From: Chromera velia | Taxonomy: Eukaryota; Sar; Chromeraceae | Direction: 5' to 3' | Assembly (NCBI GenBank): GCA_018398765.1 | Contig: JAHBMJ010000057.1 | Coordinates: 1 to 64,000, forward strand | DNA: 64,000 nucleotides | Part shown: positions 13,448-22,300 of the stretch, one piece after another | Layout of the letters: each line of letters begins with the position of its first letter | Position numbering within the stretch: the first letter of the stretch is position 1 | Notes under the pieces: generated by a model | Databases searched by the model: none | What the model saw: only the letters and a program-made list of their open reading frames with translations | Told to the model about the DNA's origin: nothing | Program-made: the position numbers and the translations under genes

Positions 13448-15728
13448 GACACGCATGCAAACGCGGGCACATCCATACATACATGCATATATCTAGAGAG
13501 ACAATAAGACTGACGGAGAGAGAGACAGAACGAACAGGCCGGACAGGACAGGCTGATCGACTCTACTGAGGCCGGCGCTGTCATGGTCATCTCTTCCTTC
13601 ATTTCATTCAAGCGGCTGCCACATTCGTTCACCAGTCCTTCCTTCTTTCCTCCCTTGCCTTCCAGACGACTCCACGAGAATTTAGCACGCGCACGGCCTT
13701 GGGAGTGACTAAAGAAAGCTATTGCCGCTTGCCTGTCTTTCTGTCTGTCTCCCAGATGACCATCCGAAAGCCTGCCAATTTCCAAGAGACAGTGAGAGAA
13801 TCAGAGAGAGACGGAGAAAGAGATACTGACTCCACGAGAACTCCCAGGCAGTCGCACGCTTCGTTGGTCTCACACACCAAGTCTCCGGGTCTGAACGCGA
13901 CTGCCGTCATCATCTGCATTCAATTCAATTCAATTGACGCACGCAAAATTTTGATGCGTCCTTGCGTGCGTCAACTGCCGTCATCATCTGTATCTTGCAT
14001 TCAATTGATGTGAGGTGGGTAAAGGTGGGAACTCTCAGCCTGTGTATGATCGCATTTGTATTTCACTGTGTATGATTGCGTTTGTATTTCACTGTGCATG
14101 ATTGCGTTTGTATTTCACTGTGTATGATTGCGTTTGTGTGTGCTTGATTCTCAATCATCTGCAGTCAATTGGATTGAGGTGGGCAGCAGGGAGAGCAAAA
14201 CGTTGTGTGGAGATGTCGAAATAGGGATTTGATCAGAAGTTCAAGCGCACTCTGTGTGGAAGTAGAACAAGACCACGAAGCCTTCAAACCTGAACCCACG
14301 AAGAAAAAAAAAGAAAAGTCCCGGAAACGCAGACAGACAAACAAATCCCCCCCCCGAGAGACAATCTACATGGCTGGGGCAACGAGGGGCCCTTCGGACG
14401 GACCCGTGCGCACTTCCTGAGGACTGCCGGGGGCACCCCTGCGAAAAGAGGGGCCCCCTTGAGGGCTCTCACCAGGTCCACCAGACCATCTGAGGCGTTG
14501 CGGGGGCTGAAGGCTCTGCATTCACGGGAGGGGGGGGGGGCACAGGAGGAGACCCGGACAGCTAACATGTTGGGACAGCTTACATGCTGGGGAGCATGAG
14601 AAGGATGCAACGGGAGGGAGGGGAAGTTGAATTTGTAAAGAGGCAGCGAAACGAGAAACGAAAAGCGTAGACAGAAATATGAGAACTGTAAGTGGGAGAG
14701 GCCAATTGAGACAGCTGCATACATGTTGAGGGCTATGCGGTGAGAGCCTTCCCTAACATTCTGACCAAGGAACATGCATGCATGTAGACAGACGCACAGA
14801 GACCTTGGAGGTAGTAGGTAGGTGCGGACACATAGGCACGTGCTTGTAGGTGCTATGCATTTAGACAATGATTTGAACACACAGACAGGCGGGTGGACAG
14901 ACAGACATGCAGGCAAAGAGCTGGACACACACACACACACACACATACACACATACACATACACACGCACATTCACCCTGCCCGAGTCTGTTCTGACCCA
15001 CCTGGAGAAGTTGTTGCTGTCCCCTCTTGTGAGTGCCCTGAGAGAGAGGGACACCTTGGTGAGTCTGGAGGTTCCCAAACGCCAAAAACTGTCTGCAGAG
15101 GGGGAAGGGTCGCTGTTCTGGAAGGGAAGAGGAGGAGGCTCATTCTTCTTCACGCTCTCTTTGACGTTTTGGGAGAAGAATTTCAGGAGATGGACTGTGT
15201 CGGCGGCCTGCTCTCTCTCCTTTTCGTTCTCCTTCTCCTTTTCTTTGGCCCTAATTGCCTCTTCCGCAATCTCCACTCGTCCCCTCTGCTTCTTGACCCC
15301 CAGAGGTCCTTTAGTCTTCATGTCCGTCTACCTCCTTTCTTCCTTTCACCAATGTGGCTAGGGTGTCTGTATTGAGAAGCAGCAGGATGAAACCAAAGAC
15401 CTGCGAGGGAAGTTTTCGAGAAACGAGATCGAGGCCGATATTGCAGAAGTGAGCCAAACTGAGAGAAGCACCTCGCGGTCAAACCGTACGTCGTTCTTAA
15501 TACGTGAGTTGAAGAGACGGTCAATCAGTCTGATCAATTCACCAGTCGCTGCTTGAAGATCTAACTCGACGTGTGTAGACATCAACGGCGCTTCCGTTGG
15601 TGAGCAGACATGGCCTGAATGGATGAGATTCATCTACAGGAGGAGCGAGAAAAGGATGGAAGCGCTCCTCCCTCCTCGAAACTGCTTGCTTTTGATCTCA
15701 CCTCCGCTGCATCCCTCTCGCTCTGTAT
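2336..15728 (-). CDS. Gene A: large multi-exon protein with a divergent cNMP-binding-like domain, coiled coils and FDFF-motif repeats
   Basis: Exons chained on the minus strand with matching phases: 15321-15002, 14515-14404, 13913-13827, 13697-13633, 13376-13244, 12637-12517, 12268-12135, 11909-11675, 11249-10661, 10163-9515, 9224-7799, 7407-6801, 6421-5430, 5002-4743, 4360-4263, 3846-3784, 3487-2878, 2497-2336. From the ATG at 15321 this gives 2220 residues and a stop at 2338-2336. Two further likely 5' exons, 15728-15702 and 15633-15401, precede it, but their junction to 15321 is unresolved and the true start is unknown. Order of content: basic coiled coil, divergent cyclic-nucleotide-binding-like fold (14515-12517), Ala/Glu-rich coiled coil, charged disordered stretches, six GPSMFDFF-type motifs (9224-7799), helical and Pro-rich regions. 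Inference: a scaffold-like cytoplasmic protein. No enzyme motif or membrane segment is visible and I recognise no named family. The 3' half of the chain is the firmest. Confidence 0.68.
2632..2705. repeat. Inverted-repeat element with TGACGCACGCAAGGA end
   Basis: TTTGACGCACGCAAGGACGC is followed about 50 bases later by the near-complementary GCGTCCTTGCGTCCTTGC. The element is bracketed by direct copies of GGCCTGTCCT (near 2620 and 2704). It belongs to the family also seen at 13934-13974 and 23655-23721, and lies in the last intron of gene A. Confidence 0.5.
2821..2877. repeat. (CAGA)n microsatellite abutting a splice donor
   Basis: Near-perfect CAGA/CAGACAAG repeat. On the minus strand it supplies the donor and start of the last gene A intron (GAAGAG^GTCTGT at 2878/2877). 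Confidence 0.8.
3466..3597 (-). repeat. Duplicated 3' splice site and exon start of gene A
   Basis: About 40 bases spanning the acceptor (ATATCTTCCCTTCAG^GTGGG) and first exon codons occur twice, at 3466-3505 and 3558-3597, separated by AT-rich sequence. The inner copy (exon start 3487) continues into open frame. The outer copy (3579) runs into T-rich sequence and is probably a decoy. Confidence 0.75.
3850..3885. repeat. (GATG)n microsatellite
   Basis: About eight GATG repeats in the intron just upstream (minus sense) of gene A exon 3846-3784. Confidence 0.8.
4561..4780 (-). repeat. Triplicated exon end and splice donor (gene A)
   Basis: A 38-base segment holding the end of exon 5002-4743 occurs at 4561-4598, 4640-4677 and 4743-4780, with similar GCATGCATG-rich spacers. 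Followed in minus sense by GTGAGT in the two copies nearest the exon and GTCAGT in the third. Only the first copy is in continuous open frame with the exon. Confidence 0.8.
7799..9224 (-). repeat. Six-copy GPSMFDFF-type peptide motif array in one gene A exon
   Basis: This exon (phase 0 in, phase 1 out) encodes a basic coiled coil, then six copies of G-P-[ST]-[MV]-F-D-[FIV]-F followed by two or three residues and usually P-[EK]-E-K. The copies lie near 8799-8758, 8714-8673, 8643-8602, 8558-8517, 8455-8412 and 8292-8247. Linkers are Glu/Lys-rich and vary in length and sequence, so the motif core is kept while the surroundings drift. The rest of the exon is a Glu/Pro-rich tail. Family unknown; the spacing suggests a multivalent docking array. 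Confidence 0.75.
9249..9393. repeat. Hairpin element flanked by 36-base direct repeats
   Basis: Copies of AGGAATC-CTTCAAAGATCACATATGTATGC at 9249-9285 and 9358-9393 flank sequence with TTTCATACAGA/TTCTTACTTTCATATG arms. It lies in the intron just upstream (minus sense) of exon 9224-7799. Confidence 0.65.
10134..10294 (-). repeat. Exon start and acceptor duplicated around an ATGCATTCATTTTCATGCAG hairpin
   Basis: A 40-base block covering acceptor and first codons of exon 10163-9515 is present at 10134-10173 and 10255-10294 with a few mismatches. Between them is an inverted repeat, GCATGCATTCATTTTC against GAAAATGAATGCAT. Using the inner acceptor removes the element; the outer copy is a potential alternative acceptor. 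Confidence 0.8.
12637..12847 (-). repeat. Three 76-base tandem repeats carrying a 3' splice site
   Basis: Repeat starts at 12637, 12713 and 12789. Each unit carries, in minus sense, a pyrimidine-rich tract and TTGATTTCTTGCAG, the acceptor used by exon 12637-12517, plus a poly-A (plus strand) stretch. Confidence 0.85.
13051..13090. repeat. (TCTG)n/(TTTC)n microsatellite
   Basis: TCTG tetranucleotide run followed by TTTC repeats within a gene A intron. Confidence 0.8.
13376..13442 (-). repeat. (CA)n microsatellite forming a gene A splice acceptor
   Basis: CA/CG-CA repeat on the plus strand. On the minus strand it reads (GT)n ending in GTGCAG, the acceptor of exon 13376-13244, so the repeat takes the place of the pyrimidine tract. 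Confidence 0.75.
13899..14008 (-). repeat. Exon start and acceptor duplicated around a 41-base inverted-repeat element
   Basis: TTGACGCACGCAA at 13934-13946 is the exact reverse complement of 13962-13974. The flanks repeat CTGCCGTCATCATCTG plus CATTCAATT (13899-13925 and 13973-14008), which holds the start and acceptor of exon 13913-13827. Confidence 0.8.
14041..14140. repeat. 26-base tandem repeat, about four copies
   Basis: Unit resembles TGTGTATGATTGCGTTTG followed by TATTTCAC. In a gene A intron; no function inferred. Confidence 0.85.
14926..14972. repeat. (CA)n microsatellite
   Basis: CA/CATA repeats just inside the gene A intron that begins at 15001 (minus sense). Confidence 0.8.
15401..15728 (-). 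other. Tentative 5' exons of gene A, or a small separate gene
   Basis: A 27-base exon (15728-15702, acceptor AACAG, donor GAG^GTGAGA) joins in phase 0 to 15633-15401, which has a good pyrimidine-rich acceptor (CTCCTGTAG) and encodes a helical stretch. The frame of the second exon reaches TAG at 15360-15358, only 37 bases before the ATG at 15321. Every frame between has a stop, so a short intron (for example donor after TCTTTG near 15395 and acceptor AAGCAG near 15292), a sequence error, or two separate genes are all possible. Confidence 0.4.
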
Positions 15729-16541
15729 CTGTTTCTTTTTTTTTGGAAATTAATTGTTTACTCTCTAGCTAGCTGTCGACTCAAAGGGCAGCTCGACATA
15801 GCTCGACTCAGGGGCCCCAAGATTACTCGCATAAAACAATTTCTGATTTGGGGCCCCGAAAAGTGAGTGAGGGGCACTTAATAAGTGAATCCAAACAGAG
15901 TGTGTCGCTGGCCGCAGTCGTTCGCACGTTTGCGTGCGTCAGATATCCTCACGAAAGTAATCCGAGGCTCTCACCAGAGAGACTGGGTGAGTTCCAAGAT
16001 GACCGATACCGCATGGATTGACTGCATTCAAGAGACATCATTGCTTGACTGCAGGTTATATATATACAGCTTTGAAGCACACTCGATCTTCCTGCAGGAA
16101 GATTTCCCTCTTTGGCATGTATATATTCAGCCTTGCAACGTGATCTCATTCGGTATCAAAGTCACTCCGCCGTTTGAGTCGATCAGCACGTCAATGCAGC
16201 CCTCTGTCTGCGGTCTGTCTGCATTTAGGCTTTCTGACTGACTCGATCGATCAATCGCCCGCTTTTCTCATCTGACCAGACTCCCATGAGTGCACGTGGG
16301 TGCGTGTCAGATCTTTGGTCTTGGTTCTGTAAGGGATCTGTCCTGTTTGGTTCCTCTTCAAACACTTCTCAAAAGACCGCGTGCCGATCCATGTATATAG
16401 ACATGCGTTCACGCAAGTGAAAGGAAGAGAGAGTTCTTCCGGGATTTGCTGACGCACTGACTGACTCGGGAGAGGAATTTCCCGTTGGTCCACCTGACTC
16501 TTGAACTTTACTCAGCTCACCCTGGCTGTGTATTTTCATTC
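15729..16541. promoter_or_regulatory. Putative bidirectional promoter region between genes A and B
   Basis: About 0.8 kb separates the most 5' exon seen for gene A (minus) from the ATG of gene B (plus). The two genes point away from each other. I see no convincing core-promoter motif, so this is a positional inference. A possible untranslated or missed 5' exon of gene A could also lie here. Confidence 0.35.
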
Positions 16542-19353
16542 ATGACATGGACGAAGGCAAACGGAGGGAGAGGAGCGAGGAAGGAGTTTCCGCGTTCCTG
16601 TTTCCGTTGGGTCTCATTTGCTTCATGTTCTGTTCGTGGAAGTTTTCTCTTGTCTGTGCTCTTCCTCCTCTCGCTGCTGATGCTGCCTACTCAAACGAGT
16701 GGAATCCTCGCGAAGAAAATGATTCCTGGGTTCGAACACCACCTCCTTATTGACAAGGACGACGAACTGTGGGTATAGTCTGTATATACTTACAAACAAA
16801 CATCCGCTGACCATGAACTGAAGCCGTTCTTAGCTCAATCATTGATAATGTCATGAACAGTCATGAATAGACTGGCTCTCTGGGTGCTGTGGAGTGTTTC
16901 TGAATACCTTATTTTTTGTCTTCTAGCGCTCTGGCCAAATTCGCATGCATGAACGATCTCTCTTTTCTTCCCTTTCAAACGCAAACGCACCGTTGTCTCT
17001 CGACTCTCTTGATGCTTGGAAGGACGTACTTTAATCAACGGAAGACTAACGGGAATCTCAAACTTCACCCCTCTTTCTGTGTGCAGGTACGCGTCAGGAG
17101 GGAACTTCGTGGGCCAGCTGGGCATGGGTGACTTCACGAATCGGGACTCCTTCACTCAGGTCCCCGGCATGACCGACGTGGTGGCGGGGTGCGCTGCCGA
17201 CCACTGTGCCATTGTGGACTCTGCCGGGGCCCTTTGGACCTGGGGATATAACAACCAGGGCCAGGTGGGGGACGGCACAACGACGAACAGGAACACGCCT
17301 TCGATGCAGGGCCTAACGAGTGTGGCGGGGAGCTGCTGTGCGAAGGAATTCACAGCGGCATGGCTGACTACGGGAGCACTTTATACTTGGGGCAGTAATA
17401 CGTCAGGTCAGTGTCTTCAATTCATCAAGGCAGAATAAAGATGTACATGCGCAGTGTCAGGTGGGTCGCTAGACGTGGAAAGACAATGGATCAGTGTGCA
17501 CGAGTGTGGTCGAATTCTCTGTTTGAGACAACGGTGCGCGTGTGGCAATTCTCTTCTTCGGGGGCGCGAGCGTTGGATGCATGCCTCTAGCTTGCAGTGG
17601 ACAAAAGGGCAGGGGTGATAATTGAAGGAAGCAAGTGGAAAGGATGCAGAGAAAAAAGAAGGAGGTTGGAGGGTGCAGAGAGAACTATACAGAAAAAAGG
17701 AAAAAATGGCCAAGGACAGACGTAAGAAAAATACATGTAAACACTTGCACCCATTCTGAAATTTGGAATCTGTATCTGACCGACGTTCCCTTATTCCTGT
17801 GTCTCCTCTCTCTCTACCCATTTCCTTTCTGTTCTTGCAGGGAGACTGGGTCAGTCCGTCCTTCTTCCCTTTTCCCCTTCCTGTTGAGTCAATGTTGCGG
17901 CGTTGGTTTTCTTCTTTCTGGTTTTGTGCCGAGGTCATCGCTTGAAGCGAGTTGCAGTCCCAGCTGTCTTGCAAGTGACTTGAGGAAACGAGCCAAAAAG
18001 AAAGAAAGCGCAAAAGCAGGGTGGGTTTTCTGGAGAGGTAGTTTCAGTTTCTTTTGAAAGGGAGTGAATATACCATTCCTTTGTTGCCTTTCTCGTACCT
18101 TCTGTTTCTCCAAAGTTTGTAATTGGTCCTCTCCCTTGTGTATCGGACAAACATCTCCAGAGAGGGCTACTGGGACAAGGCACCATACAATTAAGTAGTC
18201 AAACAGAAAAAAGATGCTTTTATGGAATCATTGTATGTCATGCTTGCAGGACAAGGCGACACAACAAACCGTGTAAGCCCTACGGTTGTGGGGTCCCTGG
18301 CCGGGGAGACCGTGGTTGGGGCTGCGTGTGGGACTTTTCACCTTGCAGTGTGGACGTCGGATGGCAAACTTTTTATGGCGGGGGAGGGGGGGAATGGGAG
18401 ATTGGGGACGGGAACCACTACGGATCAGTGGACGCCTGTGGAGGTGAGCTGGTGTGTGTTGCACGCACTAACGGGAAAGAAGCTGTGCAAACATTTATCT
18501 TTTTAATCATAATACTGAGGGGTTGGAGACGTTGTGTAGCAGGGTGCAAAGCGCCTCTGTGATAGTCGATTTTGCATACTGCTGGCAGTCCTTGCTTCAT
18601 TCTTCTTGCATGTCTCCATGAGCCTGCTTGATTTTGCGCTGCAAGCTTGAGTAGACAGGAAGGAAAGGGACACTTAGGCTTCCTTCCTTTCAAACCGGCA
18701 TCAGCGAAGGGAAATTTTTGGGTGGCCAGGTATGCATCCCTCTGAAACGGAGACGAAGGCAAGGAAAAGGGAAGTGCAATATAACAGAGAACCGGATGTG
18801 TGTGTGTGTGTGTGTGCAGGTGACGATTTCAGGTGAGACCATCACGAGTGCCGTGGCCGGTCTGGGGTACACCTGCGTGCACACGGCGTCCAAGAAGGTC
18901 CTCTGTGCGGGTGTGAACACCCAGGGCCAGCTGGGAGTGGGGACGTCCCCCTCGAATTCGCAGGTCTTCTTGGAGACGCTGTCGGGGGACGTGGAAGCTC
19001 TTGTGGGGGGTACGTGAGTGGGTGAATTGATTTGTGTATGCATGTATGTGTTAATGAACGCGAATGCGTCTGTTGAAGTCAGGACTTCGATGCCTTTGTG
19101 TTTCTGTGTTGGTGTCCATGACTGCATACACGCTTAATTGCATGGATGTGTGCATGCATGCATGCTGTATGCACGCACGTTTGTTTGCGTGTATGCTTGT
19201 ATCTCTTAAACACGGCAAAGACCCCCTTGCCTCATTGAGGTTTACGGCATGTCTGATGAATTTTTCTGTGCGAATACCCTTCATTCATTGTTTGTTTGTC
19301 TGTCTGTCTGTCTGCCTGCCTGCCTGCCTGTCTGTCTGTCTGTCTGTCTGTCG

Positions 19354-19389
<36 letters not shown>

Positions 19390-22300
19390 GTCTGTCTGTC
19401 TGTCTGTACAGGTGTAAATGTGTCCACGCGAATGAAGACGAGTTTTTGTGTCAACCCTTTGTGCCTTTGCAGGAACGAAGCAGGCGCTGGCCTGTCTGAC
19501 TAATGGGACTGTTTTGGGGTGGGGGGACAACATAGAGGGTCAATTGGGTCTGGGAGACACAACAGATAGGTGGTACCCCTCCGCGATGTTGATAGACCCA
19601 GAGGAAGTTAGCGAGGTCAGGGACAGGGAAGTATTTATAGACACACATGCACACGCATGCATGCAGAGACAGATTGAGAGATAGAGAGACAGACAGACAG
19701 ACAGACAGACAGGGAGGGAGGGAGGGAGGGAGGGAGAAAGGGCGACACTTCGTGGTCATTTTTTTTTTTGCGAGGGCGAACCTCAAAGCTGGGTGCAGGC
19801 TGTACGTACCTTTCTCTGAACCCAATAGAAGTATGCAGAGAGACAGACGAACAACTGTACGTACGCAAGGCTTTTTCGACTTGAGAATTGATCCCATCAT
19901 CTCTCGCTTCTTCCCGCCGCGGCTTGTCGTCCCGAGGCTGAACACGAGATTCAAACATATGTATCCGTCATTTATGTGTGCACTCAGCTTGTTGCGATGA
20001 GGTTCAACACGTTCGTTCTGAAGAAGGACGGCACTGTTGTCGGGGTTGGGTGGAACACGTACGGACAGTTAGGGCAACCTTCCAGCTCGGGGAATATTTT
20101 ATCACCTGACGCCATCCCTGGTCAGTCAGTGACAGTCAGTCAGGGGACCGATTGTTCTCGCTTGCCTGTCGTGTCAACAGACGCACGCAAGTACGCACCC
20201 AAATTGCCCGTTGACAACGATTACCGTATGCATGTGGTATATTTGATATATATTCTCTGCAGTATCAACTGACGCACGCAAGTACGCATCCAAATTGCCC
20301 GTTGACAACGATTACCGTATGCATGTGGTATATATTCTCTGCAAGTCTGTCTCTCTCTCGAGAGCGCATTGTCACGTTTCAAAGCAAAACACGTAAATAC
20401 ACAATCCACATATATTCTCGCAGGGCTTGTGGACGGCTGCACCGACGCGTCCCTCACCTGCGACGCCCAGGCCGTCTGCACGAGCACAGACCCGAGTGGG
20501 CCCTTCTCGTGTGAGTGCAACGGCGGGTATTCAGGAGACGGCACCACGTGCACAGGTAGGGGGGAGTTGGGTGTCCGTGCGTTTTGTCATGACAGCATTC
20601 TTGTATTCGTGACGTGTATCGCAATTCATGCAACCGACTGTCCGGTCAAGTGTTTAAAAGAAAAAAAGTCCACTTTTCGATGAACGGTTTCTCTCTACCT
20701 GATTGTAGAGATGGAGCACGTATGTGCGTATCACCAGCGTCTCTGTCTGTGTTTTCTGGACTTTTCTCCTTGCCTGTATGCAGACATCGACGAGTGCGGC
20801 ACGGGAGCTCACAACTGTGACACAAATGGCGTCTGCACCAACACAGGCGGAAGCTTTTCGTGTGCGTGCGGTGTGGGGTGGAGCGGCAATGGGCTCAGCT
20901 GCTCAAGTAAGTCAGCGCAAAGACAGATATCTTGCGCATTCTTTCACTGTGTATTGCATAATGAGGATAATCAAAATACCTTCTCCCCGTGTTTGTGCAG
21001 ACATCGATGAGTGTGGCACCTCAGTCGACAACTGTCACACAGACGCCACCTGCACAGACACCTCTGGAAGTTTCACTTGTGGGTGCAACACGGGATTCAG
21101 TGGAGACGGCGTCTCGTGCTCATCCGGTGAGTACATATTCTCACGTCAACATTTCAGCCAAGCCACCAAACGGCTACTACCTCTTTCAGATTCATACACA
21201 CATACATACTGAAAAGGTATCGCCTAGAAAGAGTATTCCATCATGAATGCTGTTTCTTCGGTGATCTTTTCTGCATATGCATCTCATCTCCTGCATTCGT
21301 CTCCTCCCTTGCCTTTGTATGCACGCATGCAGCCGTGGATGAATGCGGGACTTCAGTCCACAACTGCCACACAGATGCGACCTGCACTGACACCGCGCTG
21401 AGTTTCACCTGCGCCTGCAACAGCGGGTACTCGGGCGACGGTGTCTCGTGCTCGAGTGAGTCGGTATAGCTCTGTGTGTCTATGTGTGAGGGTGTTCGAG
21501 TGAGTGAGACTCTGTCATGAATTACCTGCCTGCATGAGTCTCTGTTCTCCTCCAGCTCTTGTCCTGAGCTTCTTCTGTTTCCTGAATGGAGATCCAGTGA
21601 AAGAAAAGGAGTACCGGCGAAGTGTAGCTCTCGCGTTATTTCTTTCCAATTCAAATTGCTTTTCTTGGTCGAGTCAAAACTTCTTGCTTGCTTTTGTGCA
21701 TTCTTTGTGCATTCTTTCGTCTCTGCTCTTGTTGTCTGCAGACGCAGATGAGTGCGGCACTGCTTCTCATAACTGCCACACCGACGGAACATGTACAGAC
21801 ACGTCTGGGAGTTTCACCTGCGGCTGCAACAGCGGCTTTTCGGGAGACGGCCTCTCGTGTTCAAGTCAGTCTGGCAATCTTTTTTGTTCTTCTTTTTTTC
21901 TTTCTTTTGGGAGACGGCCTTTCGTGTTCAAGTCAGTCTGGCAATCTTTTTTGTTCTTCTTTTTTTCTTTCTTTCGGGAGACGGCCTTTCGTGTTCAAGT
22001 CAGTCTGACAGACAGATCTATTTTTACAAAAGGCAACGGCACTGGAAATCGCTTTCGCGGGGGAGAATGCTAGAAAGACGTCGAGGGGAAATAGCGGCCG
22101 AAAAACTCTTCTCGGAACGTTCTGTGTGTCTCTGTGGAGGTTTTTTATTTTTTATTTTTGGAAGTTGATTCAAGTTTCGTCTTGTACTGACATTAATTTG
22201 GTTCCTCTGTCTGCAGATATCGACGAGTGCGGCACAAGCGCTGACAACTGTCACACAGACGCCACCTGCACAGACACCTCTGGAAGTTTCACTTGTGGGT

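Larger units (their letters stand above)
12517..14515 (-). other. Divergent cyclic-nucleotide-binding-like domain with acidic insertion (gene A)
   Basis: Across exons 14515-14404, 13913-13827, 13697-13633, 13376-13244 and 12637-12517 the protein reads like a cNMP-binding domain: LVRALKGAPLFAGVPPAVLR, then FRPGDLVCETNEACDCLGVL, a beta strand VESAVRVL, an acidic insertion of about 40 residues, then a hydrophobic strand and helix. The family's phosphate-binding cassette normally carries FGE...AL and a conserved Arg; the equivalent here (LWEDSLLGTS) lacks the Arg. Nucleotide binding is therefore doubtful. The insertion sits about where the cassette should begin. Confidence 0.55.
16742..20120 (+). 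other. Seven-repeat RCC1 beta-propeller (gene B, extracellular)
   Basis: Seven N-x-x-G-[QR]-[LV]-G blades are seen: [57 protein letters not shown] and [11 protein letters not shown]1 propellers have seven blades, so this is a complete one. The third blade only forms if the 9-base exon 17841-17849 is used. RCC1 repeats are usually nuclear or cytosolic; placement after a signal-like segment and before EGF modules implies a secreted or lumenal propeller, perhaps a ligand-binding head. Confidence 0.88.
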
